Shown: positions 1 to 9,106, numbered from the stretch's first letter. The stretch: 64,000 nucleotides of DNA from Pseudomonas paralcaligenes (GCF_019655855.1 NZ_BPFX01000009.1:62001-126000), one strand, 5' to 3'. Numbers and translations: made by a program. The notes: generated by a model not told the origin, from the letters alone.

Positions 1-328
1 CCGTCGGCCGCGACAGCAGGCCGCGGCGGGTGCGCTCGAACGGTGTGCCGTGGGTCTGGTAGTAGGAGTTGAAGAGGTGGTCGTAGCGCGCATCCAGCGG
101 CCGGTAGCCCTTCAGGAAGGGCTGCAGCACGAAGGCCTCGAAGAACCAGCTGACGTGCGCCAGGTGCCACTTGGGCGGGCTCACCTCCGGCGTGCTCTGG
201 ATCACGTAGTCCTCGCGCTCCAGCGGCTCGCACAGGCGCTCGGTGGCGCTGCGTACCCGGTGGTAGCGATGCAGCAGGTGTTCCAGTCCGGCCAGTGAGG
301 CATCAGTCCTGCGGGCCCGGTTCGGCAT
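1..328 (-). CDS. egtB: Ergothioneine biosynthesis protein EgtB, N-terminal part (runs off the left edge)
   Basis: About 109 N-terminal residues are present; the rest lies beyond the left edge. In the pathway EgtB is the iron-dependent enzyme that joins trimethylhistidine to a thiol donor, making the sulfoxide precursor of ergothioneine. The visible part matches the DinB-like domain: the WHLAH segment (His55, His58) followed by WFFE is the family's first iron-ligand region, and further on LFNSYY and RGLLSRPT are typical EgtB landmarks. I chose the ATG at 328 because an AGGAA sits about 12 bases upstream and the frame stays open to the edge. The catalytic FGE-sulfatase-like C-terminal domain cannot be seen, so function is inferred from the N-terminal signature only. 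Confidence 0.8.
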   Translation of the reverse strand, partial: MPNRARRTDASLAGLEHLLHRYHRVRSATERLCEPLEREDYVIQSTPEVSPPKWHLAHVSWFFEAFVLQPFLKGYRPLDARYDHLFNSYYQTHGTPFERTRRGLLSRPT

Positions 329-459
329 GTCGCTGTTCCTGTGCGGCCGTCGCGTTGGCGCGGCGGTTCATAGGAACAGCGACCGGCCGCCGGCGGCAAA
401 GGTTCAAGCGGATTTCGCGGGGGCGAGGAGGCCGGGTCGAGCGACCCGGCCGGCAGGGC

Positions 460-1020
460 TCAGGCGCGGTTCTGGATCTCGATCCAGCGGGCGAAGGTGT
501 CGATGAATTTCTGCAGGAAGCCCTTGATGCTGTCGTTGGGCTTGCCGGCCTCGTCGAAGAAGTTTCCGGCACCGCCCAGGTAGGACTCCGGCTGCTGCAG
601 CACCGGCATGTCGAGGAACACCAGCGACTGGCGCAGGTGATGGTTGGCGCCGAAGCCGCCGATGGCGCCCGGCGAGGCGCTGACCACCGCCGCCGGCTTG
701 CCGCTGAACACGCTCTGGCCATAGGGCCGCGAGCCCACGTCGATGGCGTTCTTCATCGGCGCCGGCACCGAGCGGTTGTACTCGGGGGTGACGAACAGCA
801 CCGCGTCGGCGCCCCGCAGCTGGTCGCGGAAGGCGGTATAGGGCGCGGGCGGCGGGTTGACGTCGATGTCCTCGTTGTACAGCGGCAGATCGCCGATCTC
901 GACGATCTGCAGCTTCAGCGACGGCGGCGCCAGCTCGGCCAGGGCCAGGGCCAGCTTGCGGTTGATCGAGGCCTTGCGGAGGCTGCCGACGAGAACCGCG
1001 ACATTGAATACCTTGCTCAT
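460..1020 (-). CDS. NAD(P)H-dependent FMN reductase (ChrR/quinone reductase type)
   Basis: A 186-residue flavodoxin-like reductase, the normal length for the family. The N-terminal GSLRKAS at about residues 13-19 is the FMN phosphate-binding loop, and PEYNRSVPAPMKNAID at about residues 79-94 is the second flavin-contacting motif, followed by a GSRP turn. Such enzymes reduce quinones, chromate or azo compounds with NAD(P)H and act as soluble cytosolic dimers, often against oxidative stress. It stands alone: the egtB fragment downstream is 130 bases away and nothing upstream is co-oriented. The physiological substrate cannot be read from sequence. Confidence 0.85.
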   Translation of the reverse strand: MSKVFNVAVLVGSLRKASINRKLALALAELAPPSLKLQIVEIGDLPLYNEDIDVNPPPAPYTAFRDQLRGADAVLFVTPEYNRSVPAPMKNAIDVGSRPYGQSVFSGKPAAVVSASPGAIGGFGANHHLRQSLVFLDMPVLQQPESYLGGAGNFFDEAGKPNDSIKGFLQKFIDTFARWIEIQNRA

Positions 1021-1331
1021 GGTGACTCCGTGAAGTGAGTGGACGAACGGAAAGAAGACCCGGACTGGAAACTATAGTGCGCTTCGCCGATCGCGCCGCT
1101 CTGGCACGCCCGTTCCGACGCTGCGACATTGCGTCGGGTTGACCCGCGCCGCGTACCGGCGGAAATTGATCGCAGGCGGCTGAAACCGCCGGCCCCGTGC
1201 AGCTGTCTGTGTTCTGCACGAGTGTCATCAACCGGCGGCACGCTGGCCGAACAAGAACAATCCCCGATGCCCGTCACTGCCTACCATGCCGTTGCATACC
1301 GCAGCGGCCGTACTTTGTGAGGAAATCAGCA
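1021..1331. other. Intergenic region with no gene found
   Basis: This 311-base stretch separates the divergent FMN reductase and the small gene at 1332. It presumably holds both promoters, but I see no strong promoter, operator or hairpin. Short open frames here run through stop-poor G+C-rich sequence and carry no recognisable protein. Confidence 0.4.
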
Positions 1332-1511
1332 ATGGATACGTTCAATCTGTTCGATCCGCGTTACCAACTGGAAGCCGAAGAGCGCGCCCCGCGCCGCAAA
1401 GCCAGTGAAGGCCAGATCCACGCGCACATTCAGCAGGCCCTGGCGGCCATCGACACGCTGACCGCTCAGTTGCGCCAGCGCGCGCACGACGGGAAGCGCC
1501 CCCACCACTGA
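1332..1511 (+). CDS. Small hypothetical protein
   Basis: Encodes 59 residues beginning MDTFNLFDPRYQLEAEE. The start is supported by GAGGAA eight bases upstream of the ATG at 1332. The protein is charged, without membrane segment or signal peptide; residues 25-50 look amphipathic and helical (HAHIQQALAAIDTLTAQL). I do not recognise a family. It lies upstream of oprH in the same orientation but is separated from it by the PhoP-type repeats, so it is probably transcribed on its own. Confidence 0.5.
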   Translation: MDTFNLFDPRYQLEAEERAPRRKASEGQIHAHIQQALAAIDTLTAQLRQRAHDGKRPHH

Positions 1512-1653
1512 CTCCCCCGGTCTACCGACTGCAGGCGCTCCTATCGAGCGTCTGCAGTCGGATGCTGGCTGCCTGCGCAATGCCGGTGGCTGGCGTTGTC
1601 GTGTGCGCGTGATGCAAACCCTGCGGCGCCTGGCGTCGGGCTTATCACCGCTC

Positions 1654-1692
1654 GTTCAGCGCAGGTTCAGGAAGGGTTCAGGAACGGTTCAG
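1654..1692 (+). promoter_or_regulatory. PhoP-box array: four GTTCAG repeats, 11 bp apart
   Basis: GTTCAG occurs at 1654, 1665, 1676 and 1687, each exactly 11 bp from the next. Direct GTTCAG-type hexamers spaced by five bases are what PhoP response regulators bind, and oprH is the classic PhoP-activated, low-magnesium-induced gene of Pseudomonas. Two tandem hexamers make one dimer site, so there is room for two dimers on one face of the helix. A weak -10-like GAGGAT lies at 1704-1709. The genes downstream are oprH and phoP itself, implying autoregulation. Confidence 0.8.
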
Positions 1693-1755
1693 TGGTGCTG
1701 CGGGAGGATGGCTCCCGTGCTTCACACATCCAAACCGCTCCAAGAGGAACACGTC

Positions 1756-2361
1756 ATGAAAGCCACCCTGAACCGTATCGCCCTGGCCACCGGCCTGACC
1801 CTGGTTGCCTTCGCCGCCCAGGCTTCCGATAACTTCGTCGGTCTGACCTGGGGCCAGACCAACAACAACATCCAGAAGTCTTCTGCCCTGAACCAGAGCC
1901 TGGGCAATCCATCGCTCGACAAGGTCATTCACAAGACCGGCACCTGGGGCATCCGCGCCGGCCAGGTGCAGGAAAACGGCCGCTACTACGCGACCTACGA
2001 GAACGTCTCGGACAGCGATAGCGGCTACAAGCTGCGCCAGCAGAACCTGCTCGGCAGCTATGACCTGTTCCTGCCCCTGGGCGACAACAACACCAAGCTG
2101 TTCGGCGGCGCCACCCTCGGTCTGGTCAAACTGGAGCAGGACAGCCGTGGCCTGAGCCGCGACAGCGACATCGGTTATGCCGCGGGCCTGCAGGCCGGTA
2201 TTCTCCAGCAACTGAACAAGAACGCATCGGTTGAAGCGGGTTATCGTTACCTGCGTACCAACGCCAGCACCGAGATGTCCCCGCATGGCGCCGGCAAGCT
2301 GGGTTCGCTGGACCTGCACAGCACCTCGCAGGCATACCTGGGCGCCAACTACGCGTTCTAA
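1756..2361 (+). CDS. oprH: Outer-membrane beta-barrel protein OprH
   Basis: A 201-residue outer-membrane protein. The start at 1756 follows AGAGGA and gives a clean signal peptide (residues about 1-22, ending AAQA before SDNF). The mature part matches OprH closely from memory: DNFVGLTWG at the N terminus, LRQQNLLGSYD in the middle, GYRYLRTNAS near the end and a C-terminal aromatic (YLGANYAF) as the barrel-assembly signal. OprH is a small eight-stranded barrel that binds LPS phosphates and stabilises the outer membrane when magnesium is scarce, lowering polycation uptake. It heads an oprH-phoP-phoQ operon behind PhoP boxes. Confidence 0.95.
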   Translation: MKATLNRIALATGLTLVAFAAQASDNFVGLTWGQTNNNIQKSSALNQSLGNPSLDKVIHKTGTWGIRAGQVQENGRYYATYENVSDSDSGYKLRQQNLLGSYDLFLPLGDNNTKLFGGATLGLVKLEQDSRGLSRDSDIGYAAGLQAGILQQLNKNASVEAGYRYLRTNASTEMSPHGAGKLGSLDLHSTSQAYLGANYAF

Positions 2362-2420
2362 AACCTGCACGTTCCCCACCCGCTGGGCTTCGGCCCAGCT
2401 CCCACAGGAGACAGCGCCTG

Positions 2421-3098
2421 ATGAAATTGCTGGTAGTGGAAGACGAGGCGCTGTTGCGTCATCACCTCTACACGCGACTGGGAGAGCAAGGCCATGTGGT
2501 GGACGCGGTGCCGAATGCCGAAGAGGCGCTCTACCGGGCGCAGGAATACAGCCACGACCTGGCGGTGATCGACCTCGGGTTGCCGGGCATGAATGGCCTG
2601 GACCTGATCCGCCAGTTGCGCAGCCAGGACAAGACCTTTCCCATCCTCATTCTCACTGCGCGCGGCAACTGGCAGGACAAGGTCGAAGGCCTGGCCGCCG
2701 GCGCCGATGATTACGTGGTCAAGCCCTTTCAGTTCGAAGAACTCGAAGCGCGCCTGAACGCGCTGCTGCGCCGCTCATCGGGCTTCGTCCAGTCGACCAT
2801 CGAGGCCGGCCCGCTCAACCTGGATCTGAACCGCAAGCAGGCTCAGCTGGACGGTATGCCCATGGCGCTGACCGCCTACGAATACCGCATTCTCGAATAC
2901 CTCATGCGCCACCATCAGCAGGTGGTAGCCAAGGAGCGGCTGATGGAGCAGCTCTACCCCGATGACGAAGAGCGCGATCCCAACGTGATCGAAGTGCTGG
3001 TCGGTCGCCTGCGGCGCAAGCTGGAGGGCGACAACAGCTTCAAGCCGATCGAGACCGTGCGCGGCCAGGGTTACCTGTTCGTCGAGCGCTGCCGATGA
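2421..3098 (+). CDS. phoP: Response regulator PhoP
   Basis: A 225-residue OmpR-family regulator. The receiver domain (1-115) has the acidic pair ED at residues 7-8, phospho-acceptor Asp51 (VIDLGLPG) and the KPF lysine near 101; the C-terminal winged helix (about 125-223) contains the RRKLE recognition-helix region and ends in a typical RGQGYLF wing. PhoP activates low-Mg2+ and cationic-peptide responses including oprH. It lies 59 bases after oprH and overlaps phoQ by four bases (ATGA), so the pair is translationally coupled. Confidence 0.95.
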   Translation: MKLLVVEDEALLRHHLYTRLGEQGHVVDAVPNAEEALYRAQEYSHDLAVIDLGLPGMNGLDLIRQLRSQDKTFPILILTARGNWQDKVEGLAAGADDYVVKPFQFEELEARLNALLRRSSGFVQSTIEAGPLNLDLNRKQAQLDGMPMALTAYEYRILEYLMRHHQQVVAKERLMEQLYPDDEERDPNVIEVLVGRLRRKLEGDNSFKPIETVRGQGYLFVERCR

Positions 3099-4474
3099 GC
3101 GAGCGCGTGACGCGGGTTCGGCGCCGCGCCGGGTTTTCTCTGCGCCTGCGGCTGATGCTCGGCGCTGCGGCGCTGGCCGTGCTGTTCATGCTGGCGCTGC
3201 TGCCGGTGCTGCAGCGAGCGTTCGTCTTCGCCCTCGAACAATCCATCGAGAAGCGCCTGGCGTCCGATGCCAGCACGCTGATTTCCGCCGCGCGCATCGT
3301 CGATGGCCGGCTGACGATGCCGGACAAACTGCCGGACGAGGAATTCGACAACCTCGAGACGCGCCAGCTCGGTTTCATCTACGACAGTGAAGGCACGCTG
3401 GTCTGGCAGTCGCATTCATCCCGCGCCGAGAACGTGCATTACACGCCACGCTACGAGGGTGGCCGCCATGACTTCTCGCGGGCGCGGGCGCAAAGCGGCC
3501 GGGAGTTCTTCGTCTACGACGTGGAGATCGACCTGCTGCGGGGCCAGGCGGCCGCCTACAGCGTGATCACCATGCAGCCGGTGAGCGACTACCAGGGCAT
3601 GCACGATGGCTTCATGCGGCAGCTCTACCTGTGGCTGACGGTGGCCCTGCTGGTACTGCTCGGCCTGCTCTGGTTCGGCCTGACCTGGGGTTTTCGCGGC
3701 TTGCGCCGGCTTACCGCCGAGCTGGATCAGGTCGAGGCGGGCGAGCGTGAGGCGCTCAGTGAAGAACACCCGCGCGAACTGCTGCGCCTGACCGGCTCGC
3801 TGAACCACCTGCTGGAAAGCGAGCGGCGGCAGCGTGAGCGCTACCGGCACTCGCTGGATGACCTGGCGCACAGCCTGAAGACTCCGCTCTCGGTATTGCA
3901 GGGTGTCAGCGAAAACCTCGCGGGACGCAGCGCCAACCCGGAGCAGGCGCAGATCCTGCAACGGCAGATCGAGCGCATGAGCCAGCAGATCGGCTACCAG
4001 TTGCAGCGTGCCAGCCTGCGCAAGAGCGGCCTGGTGCGCCACCGTGCCCGCCTGGCGCCCTTGCTCGACATCCTCTGCGAGGCGCTGGACAAGGTCTATC
4101 GCGACAAGCGCGTACGCGTCGAACGGGTGTTCGATGCGCAGTTCGAGGTGCCCATCGAGCAGGGCGCATTGCTCGAACTGCTTGGCAACCTGCTGGAGAA
4201 TGCCTACCGCCTGTGCCTGGGCACCGTTCGCGTCAGTGCCATCGAGCAGGCGGGCTACTGCGAGCTGAGCGTCGAGGACGACGGCCCCGGTGTGCCGGTC
4301 GACCAGCGTGCGCGCATCCTGCAGCGTGGCGAGCGCCTGGACACCCAGCATGAAGGGCAGGGCATCGGTACCGCGGTGGTCAAGGACATCATCGAAAGCT
4401 TCGGCGGCGAGCTGCTGCTGGAGGACTCCAGCCTGGGTGGCGCGGCATTCCGCGTGCGTTTGCCGCGCAGTTGA
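3095..4474 (+). CDS. phoQ: Sensor histidine kinase PhoQ
   Basis: A 459-residue inner-membrane kinase. It has a transmembrane helix at about 19-40, a periplasmic PAS-like sensor, a second helix at about 177-198, a HAMP linker and a dimerisation helix with phospho-accepting His259 in DLAHSLKTPL. The ATPase domain shows an N box (LLGNLLENAYR), a G1 box (VEDDGPGV) and a GIGTAVV G2 region. The acidic periplasmic patch that binds Mg2+ in other PhoQ proteins is plausible here around DKLPDEEFDNLE (77-88). It phosphorylates the adjacent PhoP. Confidence 0.93.
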   Translation: MSERVTRVRRRAGFSLRLRLMLGAAALAVLFMLALLPVLQRAFVFALEQSIEKRLASDASTLISAARIVDGRLTMPDKLPDEEFDNLETRQLGFIYDSEGTLVWQSHSSRAENVHYTPRYEGGRHDFSRARAQSGREFFVYDVEIDLLRGQAAAYSVITMQPVSDYQGMHDGFMRQLYLWLTVALLVLLGLLWFGLTWGFRGLRRLTAELDQVEAGEREALSEEHPRELLRLTGSLNHLLESERRQRERYRHSLDDLAHSLKTPLSVLQGVSENLAGRSANPEQAQILQRQIERMSQQIGYQLQRASLRKSGLVRHRARLAPLLDILCEALDKVYRDKRVRVERVFDAQFEVPIEQGALLELLGNLLENAYRLCLGTVRVSAIEQAGYCELSVEDDGPGVPVDQRARILQRGERLDTQHEGQGIGTAVVKDIIESFGGELLLEDSSLGGAAFRVRLPRS

Positions 4475-4490
4475 GCTGGGCCCTCGCGCT

Positions 4491-5432
4491 CTATGGTTGG
4501 TTGATGCTGGCAGCGGGAGCAGGTAGCGAAGGCATCAGGTGTTCGCTGTCCTGCTCGCGGATGATCTGCTGCAGCTGCTCGGCGCCTGGCGACAGGCTGT
4601 GCCCGCTGCGGCTGACGATGCCGTAGGCCGAACTGGTCAGCGGCGGCAGCTCCTCCAGGGTGAGCAGCGCCAGACGCCCGGCCTGCACATCGCTGGCGAC
4701 CACGTCCCAGGGCGCCATGCTCAGCACGTCGCTACTCGACACCAGCTCCTTGAGCACCATGAAGTTGTCGCACTGGATGCTCATCGCCTGCTCGCCGCCC
4801 AGGGGTTCGAGATTCTCCGCCACCGCCTGCGGCAGCTGGGTGCCGGCCAGGGCGTAGCCGCGCAGGTCGTCCAGCCGCAGCGGCCCGCCGTGCCCGCACA
4901 GCGGGTGTTGCGGACGGCAGAACAGCACGCCGGGGTGGCTGCGCAGTGCCTCGATGCACAGCTGGGGATCACCTTGGAGTTCGCGGATATCGGCGACGAA
5001 CAGCTCCAGTTCGTCGTCGAGCAGGCGCGTGCGCAGCTGCTGCCAGTTGTCGATCTGCAGCTGCACGCGCACCTTCGGGTAATGTTCGGCGAAGCGGCCG
5101 ATGGCCTGGGGCACCAGCCGCGCGGCGGGGTAGGGACCGGCGCCCAGGCGCAGCTCGCCGCTGGCGAGGTTGCCGAGCTGGCTCACCGCGTTGTGCAGGG
5201 CGTGGCTGCCGGCCAGCAGGCGGCGGGCATGTTCGAGCACCAGGCGGCCGTGGGCGGTCAGGCTGATGCCGCGGCTGTGGCGGTCCACCAGAGTGCAGCC
5301 GAGGCCGCTTTCCAGCGCCTGGATGCTGCGGCTCAGGGCCGGCTGGCTGAGGTGCACGGCCTCGGCGGCGCGGGCGAAGTGGCCGTGGTCGGCGAGGGCG
5401 ACGAAGTGGCGGAGCTGGCGCAGGTCGTTCAT
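4491..5432 (-). CDS. LysR-family transcriptional regulator, likely of the adjacent alkylsulfatase
   Basis: A 313-residue LysR-type regulator. The N-terminal helix-turn-helix is clear (LRQLRHFVALADHGHFARAA, then LSQPALSRSIQALE, about residues 4-45), and the rest is the two-lobed periplasmic-protein-like effector domain. It is divergently transcribed from the alkylsulfatase at 5531 across about 98 bases. The same arrangement is known for sdsB1-sdsA1 in P. aeruginosa, where the LysR protein activates the SDS hydrolase. By analogy this one should respond to sulfate esters or their alcohol products; that is inference from position. Its stop lies 16 bases beyond phoQ, convergent. Confidence 0.88.
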   Translation of the reverse strand: MNDLRQLRHFVALADHGHFARAAEAVHLSQPALSRSIQALESGLGCTLVDRHSRGISLTAHGRLVLEHARRLLAGSHALHNAVSQLGNLASGELRLGAGPYPAARLVPQAIGRFAEHYPKVRVQLQIDNWQQLRTRLLDDELELFVADIRELQGDPQLCIEALRSHPGVLFCRPQHPLCGHGGPLRLDDLRGYALAGTQLPQAVAENLEPLGGEQAMSIQCDNFMVLKELVSSSDVLSMAPWDVVASDVQAGRLALLTLEELPPLTSSAYGIVSRSGHSLSPGAEQLQQIIREQDSEHLMPSLPAPAASINQP

Positions 5433-5530
5433 GCGTGTCTCGCATCGAATCAGCGAATGAAATGCATTGGAATTATTGGCTCGCTTTCGCCAGTCTGCCT
5501 AGCGGGACAAACAACAACGAGCCAACCCCC

Positions 5531-7315
5531 ATGTCATTCAGCCGATTCAGTGGCCTGCTGCTGGCCGCGACCCTGCCTTTCACCGCCAGCGCCGAGCTGC
5601 CCACCGAGTACATCGAACCGTCGATCAACGCCGAGCTGGCCGAGCACACCCGGCACTTCAGCGAGAAGGTCTACCCGATCGCCGACAACGTCTGGTCGGC
5701 GGTGGGCTGGAACCTCGCCAACAGCGTGATGATCGAGGCGCCGGAAGGGCTGATCATCGTCGACACCGGCGAGTCGGCCGAGCAGTCGCGCAAGGTGCTC
5801 GCCGAGTTCCGCAAGATCAGCGACAAGCCGATCAAGGCCATCGTCTACACCCACTTCCACCCGGACCACATCAACGGCGTGAAGGGCTTCGTCAGCGAGG
5901 AACAGGTGAAGAGCGGCGAGGTGCAGATCTACGCCCAGGAAAGCCTGCTCGACAACGTCGTCGCCCAGGGCGCGCTGGTCGGGCCGATCCTCTCCATGCG
6001 CTCGGGCTACAGCTTCGGCGCCGCGCTGCCGGACAGCGACAAGCAGCAGATGAACGCCGGCCTCGGCCCGCTGGCCCATGAGGGCGCCTCGACCTTCATC
6101 GCGCCAACCATCACCTTCAAGGACAAACTCGACACCACCATCGCCGGCCTGCCGGTGCAGTTCCTCCACGTGCCCAGCGAGGCGCCGGACGAGATCGTCC
6201 TGTACCTGCCGGACAACCGTGTGCTGATCAGCGCCGAGGTCACCCAGGGGCCGACCCTGCCGAACATCCACACCCTGCGCGGCACCAAGTTCCGCGACCC
6301 GGTGGTGTGGGTGGACAGCCTCGACAAGCTGCGCGCCTTCCAGGCCGACTACATGGTGCCGCTGCACGGCCAGCCGGTGAGCGGCAAGGACAAGGTCGAA
6401 GAAGTGCTGCGCATGACCCGCGACGCCATCGCCTACATCCACGACCAGACCGTGCGCTGGATGAATAAGGGCCTGACTCCCGACGAACTGGTCGAAAAGG
6501 TCCAGCTGCCGCCCCACCTGGCCGGCTACACGCCCTACCTGCGCGAGTACTACGGCACCGTGAAGCACAGCGTGCGGCAGATCTACCAGGGCTACCTGGG
6601 CTGGTTCCAGGGTGATCCAGTGGACCTCGACCCAATCCCGCCGAAGGACAAGGCCGAGCGCCTGATCGCACTCATGGGCGGCCGCGAGAAGGTCCTGCTG
6701 GCGGCCGGCGAGGCCTACCTCAAGGGCGACTACCAGTGGGCCGCGGAACTGTCCGGCTACGCCATCCGCGTCGACCACGGCGACAAGCTGGCGCGCGACA
6801 TCAAGGCGCGCAGCTTCCGCAAGCTCGGCTACGCAAGCATGAACATCAACTGGCGCAACTGGTACCTGATGAGCGCCATGGAGCTGGAAGGCAAGCTCGA
6901 CGACGGCGGCGCCGAGGAGCTGGGTCGCCGCGTGCGCAGCGCCTTCCTCTCCAGCGACATGCTGAAGAACCTGCCGGCGCGCATCTTCCTGCAGAACTGG
7001 GTGACTCGCATCGACCCGGAGAAGAGCGCCGACGTGGAGCTGACCCTGGGCTTCGCCTTCCCCGACATCGGCGAGGAATGGAGCCTGGATGTGCGTCGCG
7101 GGGTGGCCCAGCTGCGCCGGGGCATCGACGCCGACACAGCGCTGCGCCTGACCCTCGACAAGACCTACCTGGACACCGTGATCAGCGGCGAGAACGGCCT
7201 GCTCAAGGGCGCGCTGCTGGGTGACGTGAAGGTCGACGGCAACCTGCTCGACATCAAGACCTTCCTCGGCTGTTTCGACTTCGCCGAAGCGCCGATCGCC
7301 CTGACCGTGCGCTGA
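5531..7315 (+). CDS. Secreted zinc-dependent alkyl sulfatase (metallo-beta-lactamase fold)
   Basis: A 594-residue protein. Starting at 5531 gives a signal peptide (FTASA, cleavage near residue 21); an upstream in-frame start at 5435 would overlap the divergent promoter and spoil it. The metallo-beta-lactamase motif THFHPDH supplies His108, His110, Asp112 and His113 for the zinc pair; later acidic residues in LISAEV and the PLHGQP histidine fit the remaining ligands. After the catalytic domain come a helical dimerisation region (LMNKG-like WMNKGLTPDELV) and a C-terminal SCP2-like lipid-binding domain. It resembles SdsA1-type enzymes that split SDS and other primary alkyl sulfates into alcohol and sulfate, but is shorter at the N terminus than the SdsA1 I recall. 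HFHPDH replaces the HSHIDH I remember there, so substrates may differ. Confidence 0.85.
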   Translation: MSFSRFSGLLLAATLPFTASAELPTEYIEPSINAELAEHTRHFSEKVYPIADNVWSAVGWNLANSVMIEAPEGLIIVDTGESAEQSRKVLAEFRKISDKPIKAIVYTHFHPDHINGVKGFVSEEQVKSGEVQIYAQESLLDNVVAQGALVGPILSMRSGYSFGAALPDSDKQQMNAGLGPLAHEGASTFIAPTITFKDKLDTTIAGLPVQFLHVPSEAPDEIVLYLPDNRVLISAEVTQGPTLPNIHTLRGTKFRDPVVWVDSLDKLRAFQADYMVPLHGQPVSGKDKVEEVLRMTRDAIAYIHDQTVRWMNKGLTPDELVEKVQLPPHLAGYTPYLREYYGTVKHSVRQIYQGYLGWFQGDPVDLDPIPPKDKAERLIALMGGREKVLLAAGEAYLKGDYQWAAELSGYAIRVDHGDKLARDIKARSFRKLGYASMNINWRNWYLMSAMELEGKLDDGGAEELGRRVRSAFLSSDMLKNLPARIFLQNWVTRIDPEKSADVELTLGFAFPDIGEEWSLDVRRGVAQLRRGIDADTALRLTLDKTYLDTVISGENGLLKGALLGDVKVDGNLLDIKTFLGCFDFAEAPIALTVR

Positions 7316-7376
7316 TGTCCCGCGGCGCGCCCGGGCGGCGCGTCGCACCACCCGTGGGCCACCGGAGGATCGCGCC

Positions 7377-9092
7377 ATGCAACGTCGCGAGCTGTTGAAG
7401 AAGGCCGCTGCCCTGACCGCCGCGGGCGTCGCCGCCCCTGTCCTCGGGCAGCAGGCGGCGCCGGCCAGGGTACGCCCGGCCGGCCGCAAGCCGAACATCC
7501 TGCTGATCGTCACCGACCAGCAGCAGGCCCACCGCGACCTGCCCGGCGCGCTGCCGCTGCCCGGTCACGAACGGCTGCTGCGCGGCGCGGCCAGCCTGGG
7601 CAACTTCCACGTCAACACCACGCCCTGCTCGCCGTCGCGCTCGGTGCTGTTCACCGGGCAGCACACCCAGCGCACGGGGATCACCGCCAACATCGGCCTG
7701 CCGCCGTTCCGCGAGCTGTCGCCAGGGCTGCCCACCCTCGGCCACATGCTGCGCGAGCAGGGCTACCACACCGCCTACAAGGGCAAGTGGCACCTGTCGC
7801 ACATCGAGCAGCCGGGCAATCTCACCTACGGCGTGGTCGAGAGCACCCGCGACGCCCTGCTGCCGTTCGGCTTCGCCGATTACAACCTCAACGGCGACCC
7901 CCACGGCTCGCTGATGACCGGCTTCATCTTCGACAAGGTCACCGCCAGCGATACCGTCGGCTGGCTGCACCAGCACCGCGACGACGAAGCGCCCTGGTTT
8001 CTCGCGGTCAACTTCGTCAACCCGCACGACATCATGTTCTACAGCTCCGGCGCGAAGCAGGAGCAGTCGCGCCTGCGCCGCAACTTCCTCGGCCCGATCG
8101 ACCCGGGGCCGACCACAGGGCTGTATCAGACGCGCTGGGACCTGCCCCTGCCGCGCAGCTTCTACAGAGAGGACCTGAGCCGCAAACCCTGGGCCCAGCG
8201 CGCCGACGTGGAACTGTGCAACCGCGTGTACGGCCATCTCGACCCCAAGGACGAAGAGGCCTGGAAGGGCCTGCAGAGCTACTACCTGAACTGCGTGCGC
8301 GACGTCGACCAGTCCATCGAGCAGGTGCTGTTGGCGCTGGAGGACAGCGGCCTGGCCGACGACACCATCGTCATCCTCACCGCCGACCATGGCGAGATGG
8401 CCGGCGCGCACCAGCTACGGCAGAAGGGGCCGCACATGTACCGGGAGAACACCCGGGTCAACTTCATCGTGCGCCACCCGGACGTGCGCCAGGGCTTCAC
8501 CAGCGAGGCGCTGGGCTCGACCGTCGACATCGCACCGACCGTGCTGGAACTTGCCGGGGTGGACGCGGTGACCCGCGCCGAGCGCTACCCGCAGCTGGCC
8601 GGCGTCAGCCTGGCGGACAGCCTCGGCGGTGCGGACCGGCGCTCGACCCGGGACGAACGCGGCCATCTGTTCGACTATGGTGTGGTCATGTACCTCGACC
8701 CGGAATTCACCGAGTCGGTGATGCGCCACGCCGACCAGGTCACGCCCTGGGCGATCTTGCGTGAGTCCCTGCGCCAGGGGCAGCTCGGTCCGTCGCTGGA
8801 CAACCGCGCGCTGTTCCGCGGCATCCACGACGGCCGCTACAAGTTCGCCCGCTACTTCGCGCCGTCCGACCACCACACGCCGGCCGGCTTCGACGACCTG
8901 CTGGCGCGCAACGACCTGGAGCTGTACGACACCCAGGCCGATCCGGACGAACTGAACAACCTCGCCGCCGAGCCACAGGCGCATCGCGAACTGATCGAGC
9001 GGCTGAGCGCCCGGGTCGACGCGCTGGTCGCCCTGGAGATCGGCATCGACGACGGCCGCGAACACCCCGGCCCGACCTTCCTCTACAACTAA
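7377..9092 (+). CDS. Formylglycine-dependent type I sulfatase with Tat-like signal
   Basis: A 571-residue alkaline-phosphatase-superfamily sulfatase. GGAGG precedes the ATG. The N terminus MQRRELLKKAAALTAAG resembles a twin-arginine signal. TTPCSPSRS places Cys84 in the C-x-P-S-R signature, which must be oxidised to formylglycine for activity. The calcium-site aspartates are seen in TDQQQ (Asp47) and TADHGEM further on, and the lysine and histidine ligands in YKGKWHLS. It lies 61 bases after the zinc alkylsulfatase in the same orientation, so one locus carries two mechanistically different sulfate-ester hydrolases. The maturation enzyme is not in the window. Whether it acts on aryl, choline or carbohydrate sulfates cannot be told. 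Confidence 0.87.
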   Translation: MQRRELLKKAAALTAAGVAAPVLGQQAAPARVRPAGRKPNILLIVTDQQQAHRDLPGALPLPGHERLLRGAASLGNFHVNTTPCSPSRSVLFTGQHTQRTGITANIGLPPFRELSPGLPTLGHMLREQGYHTAYKGKWHLSHIEQPGNLTYGVVESTRDALLPFGFADYNLNGDPHGSLMTGFIFDKVTASDTVGWLHQHRDDEAPWFLAVNFVNPHDIMFYSSGAKQEQSRLRRNFLGPIDPGPTTGLYQTRWDLPLPRSFYREDLSRKPWAQRADVELCNRVYGHLDPKDEEAWKGLQSYYLNCVRDVDQSIEQVLLALEDSGLADDTIVILTADHGEMAGAHQLRQKGPHMYRENTRVNFIVRHPDVRQGFTSEALGSTVDIAPTVLELAGVDAVTRAERYPQLAGVSLADSLGGADRRSTRDERGHLFDYGVVMYLDPEFTESVMRHADQVTPWAILRESLRQGQLGPSLDNRALFRGIHDGRYKFARYFAPSDHHTPAGFDDLLARNDLELYDTQADPDELNNLAAEPQAHRELIERLSARVDALVALEIGIDDGREHPGPTFLYN

Positions 9093-9106
9093 ACCGGGAG
9101 CTTTCC

